A DNA stretch of 64,000 nucleotides from Hirudinaria manillensis (GCA_034509925.1 CM067531.1:1930001-1994000); one strand, 5' to 3'. Positions 29,478 through 41,593 are shown, numbered from the stretch's first letter. The notes: generated by a model not told the origin, from the letters alone. Numbers and translations: made by a program.

Positions 29478-30743
29478 ATGAACACTTTCAAAAAACCCTC
29501 CACAATTAGTTTGACAGGTTATAACATCATGAATTCAAAGTTTGAAATCTCTACGGCATTTGAGAAAATCGTAAAATCGAGCGATCCTTTGGAAGAATTT
29601 GAAGAGAACGTTGGAAATAACTCTCTGAAAGAATGGCTGGAAAACGGATACGGAGAGGTTATTTCTGGTTTCATTAGATCCCCGGAGTGCGAAAGTGATA
29701 TGTTCGATAGGTGCCTGAATATCATCGATGCAATCATACCACCAGTTCCAAAGTTCATGGACGGCAGGGTTCATAAAAATATTTTCAACATTTCGTCCTG
29801 TATGGACGATATAGAGGCACTCGAGTATTTAATATCCTTAATTATACATCCTATTTTAGAGTGTACGTTTAAATCCAAATATGAAATACCAGCCATATTT
29901 GAAAAAGATATTTACTCCGATGTCTTTCTGAAAATCGTTTATTATGCCAATAAACTGACCATAAATGACTGCCTCATAACATCGAAGTTGATCAATATAC
30001 TCCGTATCATATACTGGAATTTAGAGTTATGGGACTTTGATTCAATTCTTAGGGCCTTGGCATTACTATCCATTTTGTTCGAAAAAGTACCATCGCTTCA
30101 AATGTACCTGACGCCAGGCGTCTACCTCAAAGTGAAAGCGATATTTACAATATATGAAGAGATCCAATGCTTTCATGTGGATTGTATACGAAAAATCTTT
30201 TATTGTTTTGGACTCGATGAGACGTTTCATATAGAATTTCCATTGTTTAAAGTAATGCAGGACGTTGACTTCAAAGGACGATGTCTTGTCACGTCTTTGA
30301 GACTTGCATTGAGAATAATAAGTGACAGTAACTTTGATGTCTTCCAATTCATTTTTAGTGGTCTACTGCAGAAATTTCATTCACTTTTGTGCAAACCTTC
30401 TGAGTTTGGTGACCAGTCGTTCGTATTCAAGTCTTTTCTCAGATTGTTTGTAGTCTTTCAAGATGGCATTGAAAACCGTTGCACGAGAAACGAAGACTTG
30501 TTTACGAAATTTGAAGGGATGATTTATAGAGCTAAATATTTCTTCAACATACATACTTGCATCGAGGAAAAAGTTGAAAGTTATCCTTATTCAGTTATTT
30601 ATGAACGCATTGAAAGTTATACAACTTTAGTGATGGATCTATTGAGCGTCGTGGATAAACTGAACCGCACTTGGTACAAATGGTTTTACACTGCAGAAAA
30701 GTTTAACATAATTGAAGATGATTACTTCTCTTTTTGGCCTTGA
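29478..30743 (+). CDS. Unknown intronless gene, array unit 2 (421 aa)
   Basis: Same length and start context as the unit 1 copy, with only about five or six amino-acid differences (for example SLRLAL for SLSLAL, EFGDQ for EFRDQ, DKLNR for VKLDR). It shares with unit 1 the KSKYEIPAIFEKDIYSDVF version of the central segment and lacks the extra Glu-Tyr after RAKY that units 3-5 have. Intact and potentially functional; function unknown. Confidence 0.75.
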   Translation: MNTFKKPSTISLTGYNIMNSKFEISTAFEKIVKSSDPLEEFEENVGNNSLKEWLENGYGEVISGFIRSPECESDMFDRCLNIIDAIIPPVPKFMDGRVHKNIFNISSCMDDIEALEYLISLIIHPILECTFKSKYEIPAIFEKDIYSDVFLKIVYYANKLTINDCLITSKLINILRIIYWNLELWDFDSILRALALLSILFEKVPSLQMYLTPGVYLKVKAIFTIYEEIQCFHVDCIRKIFYCFGLDETFHIEFPLFKVMQDVDFKGRCLVTSLRLALRIISDSNFDVFQFIFSGLLQKFHSLLCKPSEFGDQSFVFKSFLRLFVVFQDGIENRCTRNEDLFTKFEGMIYRAKYFFNIHTCIEEKVESYPYSVIYERIESYTTLVMDLLSVVDKLNRTWYKWFYTAEKFNIIEDDYFSFWP

Positions 30744-32661
30744 TCTAATGAGAATAATATTAAGAATTATTTGAGTATTGGTAATAAATTTTGAAATCGT
30801 TTTTCCTAAGCTTCAGCTGGCTATTTTCCCATTTTATTCTGACAATCATTGCATATCTAGTGAAGTCACCAAGACTGAGTCATTACAAACATATTCTTAA
30901 AATAAATATAACGTAAGATTTATTTGCCAAAAAGAAAAAGAGATGGAGATTATAAACAGTTTAGAAACAAAAAGACAGATTTTAACTTTATTTGTTTTGC
31001 TTTTTATATATATATCTAAAAAGTTCATCATTTATCTTAAAAATGAAAACCTTGGAGTCTAGCTTGGGAAAGATTCCTCCGCTGATAATGGGAAGAGTTA
31101 CTCGAATAACCGTGCCAGGCTCTTCGTCTGTTCACCCTGAAATCGGCACTTTTATCTCCATCAAAATCAATATTATTATTATTGTTATTATCCATCCACT
31201 TTTTCCAACTTTTCACCAATGTCATCGTCATTCTCGATATTAAATGCATTTTATGTAATAAAGAAATAAAATAATGATTGAAATAAAATATAATTTTCGC
31301 ATTCATTCCTAAAATAAGGACGTCTAAACGTTTAATATTAAATATTTAATGATAAATTCGATAAATACAAAAAATGTCCGACATGTTTTGCAAAAATGTG
31401 AGAATTAACAACGATTAGTTTGTCGTCTGCATATTTGAGCGCCAATCTTAATTAGTCATTCGATCAATCAATTTATTAATTAATTAATTTTTTATTATTA
31501 TAATAATAATGATATCAATAACAAATCTGCTATTATCACTCGCAGAGGGCGAGTAATTCTTTGCCGACTGAAGCTTCTCAAAGATGCCAAGAGTGAATGA
31601 AGAATGGCGGATGGATCACTGCTCTTTTATATTTGCTTTAGCACCGTACAATGACGTGCTGATGTACGGCATCATCACAAAAACATCGGTAAGAAGGTGA
31701 TGACAACAATTACTAAAAAGGTTATTTCGCGCTGACAAATTTTGAAGCATGATAATCGTCGATAGTCGTCATCATCACCGCTGCCATTATCATCATCGTC
31801 GTCGTCATCATCATCAGTCGATTGCAAGAGATTTAAATGAGTAGAACCAAGGTTCAGATAGGAAGTTGAGGATGAAACCGAACCAATTTTAAATTTCAAA
31901 AGATTTGAATGTTTTTTCGAAGAATTCTTCAAAATAAATTTGAATAAAATTGGAAACAAAAACAACTTATTCCGTTTACCATTTAATTACGTTCACAATT
32001 TAATTTAATATATAATAATAAATTAATTGATTGATTGATTGGCTATGCCGACCAATAGGCCCCTCGATGAGGTTCCTCTTACGGCACATCTCCGGTTCAA
32101 ATCCGTACCGCCACTTAAAACTAAATGCACTTATTTAAATTATTTTTATATAATTCAATTAGAAATCTTACTTTAAAAGTATTTGAAATTAAATCTGAAA
32201 AATTAAATCATTTACAGAATTTTATTAAATTTGAAACAACTTCATTCTTATCTTTGGTCCAATTTTTGGCCAAAAGGTCAAGTAATAAAACCGCCAGCCA
32301 TAATTTCTTAACTCACTCGCAAATACAATTCGCGAGCTCAACACAACTTATCCACATTATCTGGCAATTAGATATTTTTGCGACCCTATATCCAGATAAT
32401 TAATAAATAATTAAAATGATATTGCGAATTAATTATTTTATTTTATAATTCATTAAATTAAATTAAAAATAATAATTAAATAATAATTTTTTAATTAATT
32501 AATATTCCGGGTACTATTTAGAATCTTTTGTTGTGAAACTCGACAAATAATTTAATGTAGAAAAGCAGAGCGAGATTGAGAGAGATATAAGACTTCAAGA
32601 CTCAGACAATTAGGCACTTCTACGCTAACTGATCACTTTCTAACAACACTCCACAATTAGT

Positions 32662-33861
32662 TTGACAAATTCAAAGTTTGAAATCTCTACGGCATTTGAC
32701 AAAATCGTAAAATCGAGCGATCCTTTGGAAGAATTTGAAAAGAACGTTGGAAATAACTCTCTGAAAGAATGGCTGGAAAACGGATACGGAGAGGTTATTT
32801 CTGGTTTCATTAGATCCCCGGAGTGCGAAATTGATATGTTCGATAGGTGCCTGAATATCATCGATGCAATCATACCACCAGTTCCAAAGTTCATGGACGG
32901 CAGGGTTCATAAAAATATTTTCAACATTTCGTCCTGTATGGACGATATAGAGGCACTCGAGTTTTTAATATCCCTAATTATATATCCTATTATAAAGAGG
33001 ATGCCAGGCGATTTCATATTGGAAAAACAAATTTACTCCGATGTCCTTCTGAAAATCGTTTATTATGCCAATAAACTGACCATAAATGACTGCCTCATAA
33101 CATCGACGTTGATCTATGTTATCGACTTGAATTTAGAGTTATGGGACTTTGATTTAATTGTTAGGGCCTTGGCATTACTATCCATTTTGTTCGAAAAAGT
33201 ACCATCGCTTCAAATGTCCCTGACGCCAGGCGTCTACCTCAAAGTGAAAGCGATATTTACAATATATGAAGAGATCCAATGCTTTCATGTGGATTGTATA
33301 CGAAAAATCTTTTATTGTTTTGGACTCGATGAGACGTTTCATATAGAATTTCCATTGTTTAAAGTAATGCAGGACGTTGACTTCAAAGGACGATGTCTTG
33401 TCACGTCTTTTAGACTTGCATTGAGAATAATAAGTGACAGTAACTTTGATGAATTCCAATTCATTTTTAGTGGTCTACTGCAGAAATTTCATTCACTTTT
33501 GTGCAAACCTTCTGAGTTTGGTGACCAGTCGTTCGTAATCAAGTCTTTTCTCAGATTGTTTGTAGTCTTTCAAGATGGCATTGAAAACCGTTGCACGAGA
33601 AACGAAGACTTGTTTACGAAATTTGAAGGGATGATTTATAGAGCTAAATATGAATATTTCTTCAACATACATACTTGCATCGAGGAAAAAGTTGAAAGTT
33701 ATCCTTATTCAGTTATTTATGAACGCATTGAAAGTTATACAACTTTAGTGATGGATCTATTGAGCGTCGTGGTTAAACTGGACCGCACTTGGTACAAATG
33801 GTTTTACACTGCAGAAAAGTTTAACATAATTGAAGATGATTACTTCTCTTTTTGGCCTTGA
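32662..33861 (+). pseudogene. Unknown gene, array unit 3, start codon lost (about 399 codons)
   Basis: The frame is open to the normal stop, but the region of the usual start is changed. The ATG becomes CTGATC, and the second Met codon is removed by a small deletion (TTTGACAAATTCAAAG), so no ATG remains before the conserved body. The first in-frame ATG is deep inside the protein (DMFDR). It has the RMPGDFILEKQIYSDVL version of the central segment, a variant of that in unit 4, plus in-frame Glu-Tyr after RAKY. Its promoter-proximal region also differs from units 1, 2 and 4. Probably non-functional unless it uses a non-AUG start or an upstream exon. Confidence 0.65.
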
Positions 33862-35778
33862 TCTAATGAGAATAATATTAAGAATTATTTGAGTATTGGT
33901 AATAAATTTTGAAATCGTTTTTCCTAAGCTTCAGCTGGCTATTTTCCCATTTTATTCTGACAATCATTGCATATCTAGTGAAGTCACCAAGACTGAGTCA
34001 TTACAAACATATTCTTAAAATAAATATAACGTAAGATTTATTTGCCAAAAAGAAAAAGAGATGGAGATTATAAACAGTTTAGAAACAAAAAGACAGATTT
34101 TAACTTTATTTGTTTTGCTTTTTATATATATATCTAAAAAGTTCATCATTTATCTTAAAAATGAAAACCTTGGAGTCTAGCTTGGGAAAGATTCCTCCGC
34201 TGATAATGGGAAGAGTTACTCGAATAACCGTGCCAGGCTCTTCGTCCGTTCACCCTGAAATCGGCACTTTTATCTCCATCAAAATCAATATTATTATTAT
34301 TGTTATTATCCATCCACTTTTTCCAACTTTTCACCAATGTCATTCTCGATATTAAATGCATTTTATGTAATAAAGAAATAAAATAATGATTGAAATAAAA
34401 TATAATTTTCGCATTCATTCCTAAAATAAGGACGTCTAAACGTTTAATATTAAATATTTAATGATAAATTCGATAAATACAAAAAATGTCCGACATGTTT
34501 TGCAAAAATGTGAGAATTAACAACGATTAGTTTGTCGTCTGCATATTTGAGCGCCAATCTTAATTAGTCATTCGATCAATCAATTTATTAATTAATTAAT
34601 TTTTTATTATTATAATAATAATGATATCAATAACAAATCTGCTATTATCACTCGCAGAGGGCGAGTAATTCTTTGCCGACTGCAGCTTCTCAAAGATGCC
34701 AAGAGTGAATGAAGAATGGCGGATGGATCACTGCTCTTTTATATTTGCTTTAGCACCGTACAATGACGTGCTGATGTACGGCATCATCACAAAAACATCG
34801 GTAAGAAGATGATGACAACAATTACTAAAAAGGTTATTTCGCGCTGACAAATTTTGAAGCATGATAATCGTCGATAGTCGTCATCATCACCGCTGCCATT
34901 ATCATCATCGTCGTCGTCATCATCATCATCAGTCGATTGCAAGAGATTTAAATGAGTAGAACCAAGGTTCAGATAGGAAGTTGAGGATGAAACCGAACCA
35001 ATTTTAAATTTTAATAGATTTTAATGATTTTTCGAAGAATTCTTCAAAATTAATTTGAATAAAATTGGAAACAAAAACAACTTATTCCGTTTACCATTTA
35101 ATTACGTTCACAATTTAATTTAATATATAATAATAAATTAATTGATTGATTGATTGATTGATTGGCTATGCCGACCAATAGGCCCCTCGATGCGGTTCCT
35201 CTTACGGCCCATCTACGGTTCAAATCCGTACCGCCACTTAAAACTAAATGCACTTATTTAAATTATTTTATATAATTCAATTAAAAATCTTACTTTAAAA
35301 GTATTTGAAATTAAATCTGAAAAATTAAATCATTTCCAGAATTTTATTAAATTTGAAACAACTTCATTCTTATCTTTGGTCCAATTTTTGGCCAAAAGGC
35401 CAAGTAATAAAACCGCCAGCCATAATTTCTTAACTCACTCGCAAATACAATTCGCGAGCTCAACACAACTTATCCACATTATCTGGCAATTAGATATTTT
35501 TGCGACCCTATATCCAGATAATTAATGAATAATTAAAATGATATTGCGAATTATTTATTTTATTTTATAATTAATTAAATTAAATTAAAAATAATAATTA
35601 AATAATAATTTTTTAATTAATTAATATTCCGGGTACTATTTAGAGTCTTTTGTTGTGAACCTCGACAAATAATTTAATGTACAAAAGCATAACGAGAGTG
35701 AGATAGATATTAGACTTCAAGACTCAGACTATTAGGCACTGCAAATCTTCCAGGACATCTTTAGATCAATTACGCTAA

Positions 35779-37038
35779 ATGAACACTTTCAAAAAACCCT
35801 CCACAATTAGTTTGACAGGTTATCACATCATGAATTCAAAGTTTGAAATCTCTACGGCATTTGACAAAATCGTAAAATCGAGCGATCCTTTGGAAGAATT
35901 TGAAAAGAACGTTGGAAATAACTCTCTGAAAGAATGGCTGGAAAACGGATACGGAGAGGTTATTTCTGGTTTCATTGGATCCACGGAATGCGAAATTGAT
36001 ATGTTCGATAGGTGCCTGAATATCATCGATGCAATCATACCACCAGTTCCAAAGTTCATGGACGGCAGGGTTCATAAAAATATTTTCAACATTTCGTCCT
36101 GTATGGACGATATAGAGGCACTCGAGTATTTAATATCCCTAATTATATATCCTATTTTAGAGAGGATGCCAGGCGAATTCATATCGGAAAAAGAAATTTA
36201 CTCCGATGTCCTTCTGAAAATCGTTTATTATGCCAATAAACTGACCATAAATGACTGCCTCATAACATCGACGTTGATCTATGTTTTCGACTCGAATTTA
36301 CAGTTATGGGACTTTGATTTAATTCTTATGGCCTTGGCATTACTATCCATTTTGTTCGAAAAAGTACCATCGCTTCAAATGTCCCTGACGCCAGGCGTCT
36401 ACCTCAAAGTGAAAGCGATATTTACAATATATGAAGAGATCCAATGCTTTCATGTGGATTGTATACGAAAAATCTTTTATTGTTTTGGACTCGATGAGAC
36501 GTTTCATATAGAATTTCCATTGTTTAAAGTAATGCAGGACGTTGACTTCAAAGGACGATGTCTTGTCACGTCTTTTAGACTTGCATTGAGAATAATAAGT
36601 GACAGTAACTTTGATGAATTCCAATTCATTTTTAGTGGTCTACTGCAGAAATTTCATTCACTTTTGTGCAAACCTTCTGAGTTTGGTGACCAGTCGTTCG
36701 TAATCAAGTCTTTTCTCAGATTGTTTGTAGTCTTTCAAGATGGCATTGAAAACCGTTGCACGAGAAACGAAGACTTGTTTACGAATTTTCATAGGATGAT
36801 TTACAGAGCTAAATATGAATATTTCTCCGACTTACATACTTACCAACTACATACAATCGAGGAAAAAGTTGAAAGTTATCCTTATTCAGTTATTTATGAA
36901 CGCATTGAAAGTTATACAACTTTAGTGATGGATCTATTGAGCGTCATGGATAAACTGAACCGCACTTGGTACAAATGGTTTTACACTGCAGAAAAGTTTA
37001 ACATAATTGAAGATGATTACTTCTCTTTTTGGCCTTGA
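35779..37038 (+). CDS. Unknown intronless gene, array unit 4 (419 aa)
   Basis: Intact frame with the same TAAATG start context as units 1 and 2. It carries the RMPGEFISEKEIYSDVL central segment (a net shortening in whole codons) and a private in-frame rearrangement near the C-terminus (YFSDLHTYQLHTIEEKVE). All length changes relative to units 1 and 2 are multiples of three. Function unknown; alpha-helical character as in unit 1. Confidence 0.75.
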   Translation: MNTFKKPSTISLTGYHIMNSKFEISTAFDKIVKSSDPLEEFEKNVGNNSLKEWLENGYGEVISGFIGSTECEIDMFDRCLNIIDAIIPPVPKFMDGRVHKNIFNISSCMDDIEALEYLISLIIYPILERMPGEFISEKEIYSDVLLKIVYYANKLTINDCLITSTLIYVFDSNLQLWDFDLILMALALLSILFEKVPSLQMSLTPGVYLKVKAIFTIYEEIQCFHVDCIRKIFYCFGLDETFHIEFPLFKVMQDVDFKGRCLVTSFRLALRIISDSNFDEFQFIFSGLLQKFHSLLCKPSEFGDQSFVIKSFLRLFVVFQDGIENRCTRNEDLFTNFHRMIYRAKYEYFSDLHTYQLHTIEEKVESYPYSVIYERIESYTTLVMDLLSVMDKLNRTWYKWFYTAEKFNIIEDDYFSFWP

Positions 37039-38784
37039 TCTAATGAGAATAATATTAAGAATTATTTGAGTATTGGTAATAAATTTTGAAATCGTTTTTC
37101 CTAAGCTTCAGCTGGCTATTTTCCCATTTTATTCTGACAATCATTGCATATCTAGTGAAGTCACCAAGACTGAGTCATTACAAACATATTCTTAAAATAA
37201 ATATAACGTAAGATTTATTTGCCAAAAAGAAAAAGAGATGGAGATTATAAACAGTTTAGAAACAAAAAGACAGATTTTAACTTTATTTGTTTTGCTTTTT
37301 ATATATATATCTAAAAAGTTCATCATTTATCTTAAAAATGAAAACCTTGGAGTCTAGCTTGGGAAAGATTCCTCCGCTGATAATGGGAAGAGTTACTCGA
37401 ATAACCGTGCCAGGCTCTTCGTCCGTTCACCCTGAAATCGGCACTTTTATCTCCATCAAAATCAATATTATTATTATTGTTATTATCCATCCACTTTTTC
37501 CAACTTTTCACCAATGTCATTCTCGATATTAAATGCATTTTATGTAATAAAGAAATAAAATAATGATTGAAATAAAATATAATTTTCGCATTCATTCCTA
37601 AAATAAGGACGTCTAAACGTTTAATATTAAATATTTAATGATAAATTCGATAAATACAAAAAATGTCCGACATGTTTTGCAAAAATGTGAGAATTAACAA
37701 CGATTAGTTTGTCGTCTGCATATTTGAGCGCCAATCTTAATTAGTCATTCGATCAATCAATTTATTAATTAATTAATTTTTTATTATTATAATAATAATG
37801 ATATCAATAACAAATCTGCTATTATCACTCGCAGAGGGCGAGTAATTCTTTGCCGACTGCAGCTTCTCAAAGATGCCAAGAGTGAATGAAGAATGGCGGA
37901 TGGATCACTGCTCTTTTATATTTGCTTTAGCACCGTACAATGACGTGCTGATGTACGGCATCATCACAAAAACATCGGTAAGAAGGTGATGACAACAATT
38001 ACTAAAAAGGTTATTTCGCGCTGACAAATTTTGAAGCATGATAATCGTCGATAGTCGTCATCATCACCGCTGCCATTATCATCATCGTCGTCGTCATCAT
38101 CATCATCAGTCGATTGCAAGAGATTTAAATGAGTAGAACCAAGGTTCAGATAGGAAGTTGAGGATGAAACCGAACCAATTTTAAATTTTAATAGATTTTA
38201 ATGATTTTTCGAAGAATTCTTCAAAATTAATTTGAATGAAATTGGAAACAAAAACATCTTATTCCGTTTACCATTTAATTCCGTTCACGATTTAATTTAA
38301 TATATAATAATAATAATAATAAATTAATTGATTGATTGATTGGCTATGCCGACCAATAGGGCCCTCGATGCGGTTCCTTTTACGGCCCATATACGGTTCA
38401 AATCCGCCACTTAAATCTAAATGCACTTATTTAAATTATTTTTATATAATTCAATTAGAAATCTTACTTTAAAAGTATTTGAAATTAAATCTGAAAAATA
38501 AATCATTTACAGAATTTTATTAAATTTGAAACAACTTCATTCGTTATCTTTGGTCCAATTTTTGGCCAAAAGGTCAATTAATAAAACCGCCAGCCATAAT
38601 TTCTTAACTCACTCGCAAATACAATTCGCGTGCTCAACACAACTTATCCACATTAGCTGGCAATTAGATATTTTTACGACCCTGGATCCAGATAATTAAT
38701 GAATAATTAAAGTGATATTGCGAATTAATTATTATAATAATAATATAAGAATAATTTGACAAAATCGTAAAATCGAGCGATCCT

Positions 38785-39846
38785 TTGGAAGAATTTGAAA
38801 GGAACGTTGGAAATAACTCTCTGAAAAAATGGCTGGAAAACGGATACGGAGAGGTTATTTCTGGTTTCATTGGATCCCTGTGGCACAAAAGTGATATGTT
38901 CGATAGGTGCCTGAATATCATCGATGCAATCATACCACCAGTTCCAAAGTTCATGGACGGCAGGGTTCATAAAAATATTTTCAACATTTCGTCCTGTATG
39001 GACGATATAGAGGCACTCGAGTATTTAATATCCTTAATTATACATCCTATTTTAGAGTGTACGTTTAAATCCAAATATGAAATACCAGCCATATTTGAAA
39101 AAGATATTTACTCCGATGTCCTTCTGAAAATCGTTTATTATGCCAATAAACTGACCATAAATGACTGCTGCATAACATCGAAGTTGATCGATGTTATAGA
39201 CTCGAATTTAGGGTTAAGGCACTTTATTTCATTTCTTAGAGCCTTGGCATTACTATCCATTTTGTTCGAAAAAGTACCATCGCTTCAAATGTACCTGACG
39301 CCAAACATCTATCTCAAAGTGAAAGCGATATTTACAATATTTGAAGAGAATGAATGCTTTCATGTGGATTATATACGAAAAATCTTTTATTTTGGACTCG
39401 ATGAGACGTTTCATATAGAATTTCCATTGTTTAAAGCAATGCAGGACGTTGACTTCAAAGGACGATGTCTTGTCACGTCTTTGAGTCTTGCATTGAGAAT
39501 AATAAGTGACAGTAACTTTGATGTCATCCAATTCATTTTTAGTGGTCTTCTGCAGAAATTTCATTCACTTTTGTGCAAACCTTCTGAGTTTGGTGACCAG
39601 TCGTTCGTAATCGAGTCTTTTCTCGGATTGTTTATAGTCTTTCAAGATGGCATTGACATGTTTTCGAAATTTAGACGGATGATTTTTAGAGCTAAATATG
39701 AATATTTCTTCATCTTACCTACTTGCATCGAGGATAAAGTTGAAAGTTATCCTTATTCAGTTATTAATGAACGCATTGAAAGTTATTCAACTTTATTGAT
39801 AGATCTACTGAAGGTTTTTGCGAGAATTGAATGGCATTTTATGTAA
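38785..39846 (+). pseudogene. Unknown gene, array unit 5, truncated at both ends (about 353 codons)
   Basis: The most diverged copy. The promoter-proximal part and the first 30 or so codons are replaced by AT-rich sequence, so the frame has no ATG at the usual place. At the 3' end the frame leaves the common sequence after IDLLKVFARIEW and stops within the GCATTTTATG segment that normally lies about 450 bp downstream, which indicates a deletion. Inside, the frame stays open, including a deletion that removes about ten codons (NRCTRNED region). It shares the KSKYEIPAIFEKDIYSDV segment with units 1 and 2 but the Glu-Tyr insertion with units 3 and 4. Likely a decayed edge copy. Confidence 0.7.
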
Positions 39847-40001
39847 TAAAGAAATAAAATAATGATTGAAATAAAAAAATTTTTCGCATTCATTCCTAAA
39901 ATAAAGACGTCTAAAGGTTTAATATTAAATATTTAATGATAAATTCGATAAATACAAAAAATGTCCGACATGTTTTGCAAAAATGTGAGAATTAACAACG
40001 A

Positions 40002-40209
40002 TTGCCTTGATGCTGAATTTGCCATCAGAGGCTCAGCACTTACATGGCTTAAATCCTACCTTAGCTGCAGGAAGCAATTTGTCAAACTCGGCGATAGTTC
40101 CTCCGACCTTGTCACCATTAACGTTGGTGTTCCTCAGGGCTCGGTTCTTGGACCTATCCTCTTCACGGCCTATACCTCTCCAGTAGCTCACGCGTTCGGC
40201 GCTATATAA
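40002..40209 (+). mobile_element. LINE reverse-transcriptase fragment
   Basis: About 68 codons of a non-LTR retrotransposon RT, recognisable by LTWLKSYLSCRKQFVKL and GVPQGSVLGPILF, which precede the catalytic YxDD block in Jockey/CR1-type RTs. The catalytic block itself is missing: the frame stops after SPVAHAFGAI and runs into a (TTA)n repeat. The left edge joins the end of array unit 5 without any gap. Confidence 0.88.
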
Positions 40210-40213
40210 ATGA

Positions 40214-40214
40214 C

Positions 40215-40294
<80 letters not shown>

Positions 40295-40365
40295 ATATCA
40301 TATCATATGATATCATATCATATCATATCATATCATATCATATATTATATTATATTATATTATGT
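40214..40365. repeat. (TTA)n then (CATAT)n compound microsatellite
   Basis: About 75 bp of TTA units followed by ATCAT/TATAT pentanucleotides. It occupies the left edge of duplication copy B, matching the pentanucleotide satellite at the left edge of copy A. Confidence 0.95.
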
Positions 40366-40730
40366 TATTACTGCTGTTATTGTTATGCGATGGAAGTGCA
40401 TAATATAAGAATAGTGACAGGTGAACGCGAGAAAATTTAGGGATTAAACTTTGAAAACAATTACAGCTTAAAATGATTTTTTTTTCTTATTTTCTGCGAC
40501 AATGTTTTTACAATCTTTCAATTAGGTTCATTATTAGGTTAAATTGCTTTTATGATATTTATAATTCATTTTATTTAAACATTATTTGTAATAATAATAA
40601 TTATCATTATTAATATTATAATATTAAATATTAATAATATAAAAATTATTATGCCCTTTTCAAATAAATTAATTGATGATGATGATGATGGTTATTATTA
40701 TTATTATTACCACCGCTATTGTTATTATTA

Positions 40731-41480
40731 TACACATTTTTCTTTCTTCTTCTCGGTCTCACAGCCGGTGATGGATGAATGCTGAGCACTACCAGTGCTC
40801 TCAGCGATTCATCCAAGTACTTTCCGAAGAATGTGGGCAGTGCCCAGTAAGGAGATCTTCTGAATCTCCGAAGTCTTTGGTCGTCCTGGTATCAACTCTA
40901 CATACTTTGTAAAGTCTTTTCTTAGCGTTCCGAGCGCTCCTACAATTACCGGAACGACTTTAGACTTCACATTCCACATCCGGTTGATTTCAATCTCCAG
41001 GTCCTTGTATTTGCTAATTTTTTCAGCTTCTTTGAGCGCGATGTTCTTATCATCCGGGACTGAAACATCGATTAGCAGGCAAGACTTGGATCTCCTGTCA
41101 TGGATGACAATGTCAGGACTGTTGGCCAATATTTTCCTGTCCGTGATAATTGCATAGTCCCATAGAATGGTGCAATCTTTTATATTCGTCACACTTTGGG
41201 GCGTGTGCTCGTACCATTTCTTTGGAACTTCCCATCCTAGCTCACGGCATACAACCCAGTGGATGTAACTGGCCACCTTATTATGTCGGTGCAAATATTC
41301 AGTTGCTGCTAACACAGTGCAACCCGACGTTATGTGGCTTATCGTTTCTTGGGCCTTGCCACAGATCCTGCAATTGCCATCTATCTTCTGCTTCAATATC
41401 ATGCGTTGATGGTAACGTGTGTTTAGTGTCTGGTCTTGAGCTGCCATGATTAAACTTTCAGTTTTTTTTTAATGTTCTTT
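40731..41480 (-). mobile_element. 5'-truncated R4/Dong-like non-LTR retrotransposon
   Basis: The minus strand encodes about 212 residues (41447 down to 40809) matching the end of the single ORF of R2-superfamily, R4-clade elements. It has a CCHC-type knuckle (CRICGKAQETISHITSGC), then a PD-(D/E)xK restriction-like endonuclease region (SPDIVIHDRRSKSCLLIDVS, VPDDKN), the EKISKYKDLEIEI helix, and a conserved VVPVIVGALG / LLGTAHILRKVL tail. The reverse transcriptase is missing. The short 3' part ends in GTATAATAATAAC. The insert interrupts a TAA/TTA microsatellite that is continuous at the matching place in copy A (15835-15870), so it arrived after the duplication. Confidence 0.9.
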
Positions 41481-41593
41481 GTTATTATTATTATTAATGT
41501 TATTATTATTATTACTTACTTGTGCTAACTAATTATTGCATATTAATTGATTAATCAAAATATTAAGTGACTATTTTATTGAATATCGTCCAG

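Larger units (their letters stand above)
24479..40001. repeat. Tandem array of five ~3.15-kb units carrying an unknown gene
   Basis: A recurring marker (CCATCCACTTTTTCCAACTT) starts units at 24479, 28019, 31192, 34310 and 37487. The periods are about 3540, 3173, 3118 and 3177 bp. Unit 1 is longer because it has about 360 bp (around 24700-25065) absent from the others. Unit 5 is cut short: its right part jumps from inside the long frame to the GCATTTTATGTAATAAAG segment, and the array ends at about 40001. Each unit holds, in order: an AT-rich 5' part; a 35-codon exon-like block ending in a splice donor; a GAT-rich stretch; a segment with a tRNA B-box-like word; the long intronless frame on the plus strand; and a 3' region. 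Identity is very high in both coding and non-coding parts. The flanks are unrelated DNA on the left and a LINE fragment on the right. Confidence 0.97.

Noticed and set aside
40210..40440. Poly-Tyr frame
   Set aside because: Pure product of the (TTA)n microsatellite.
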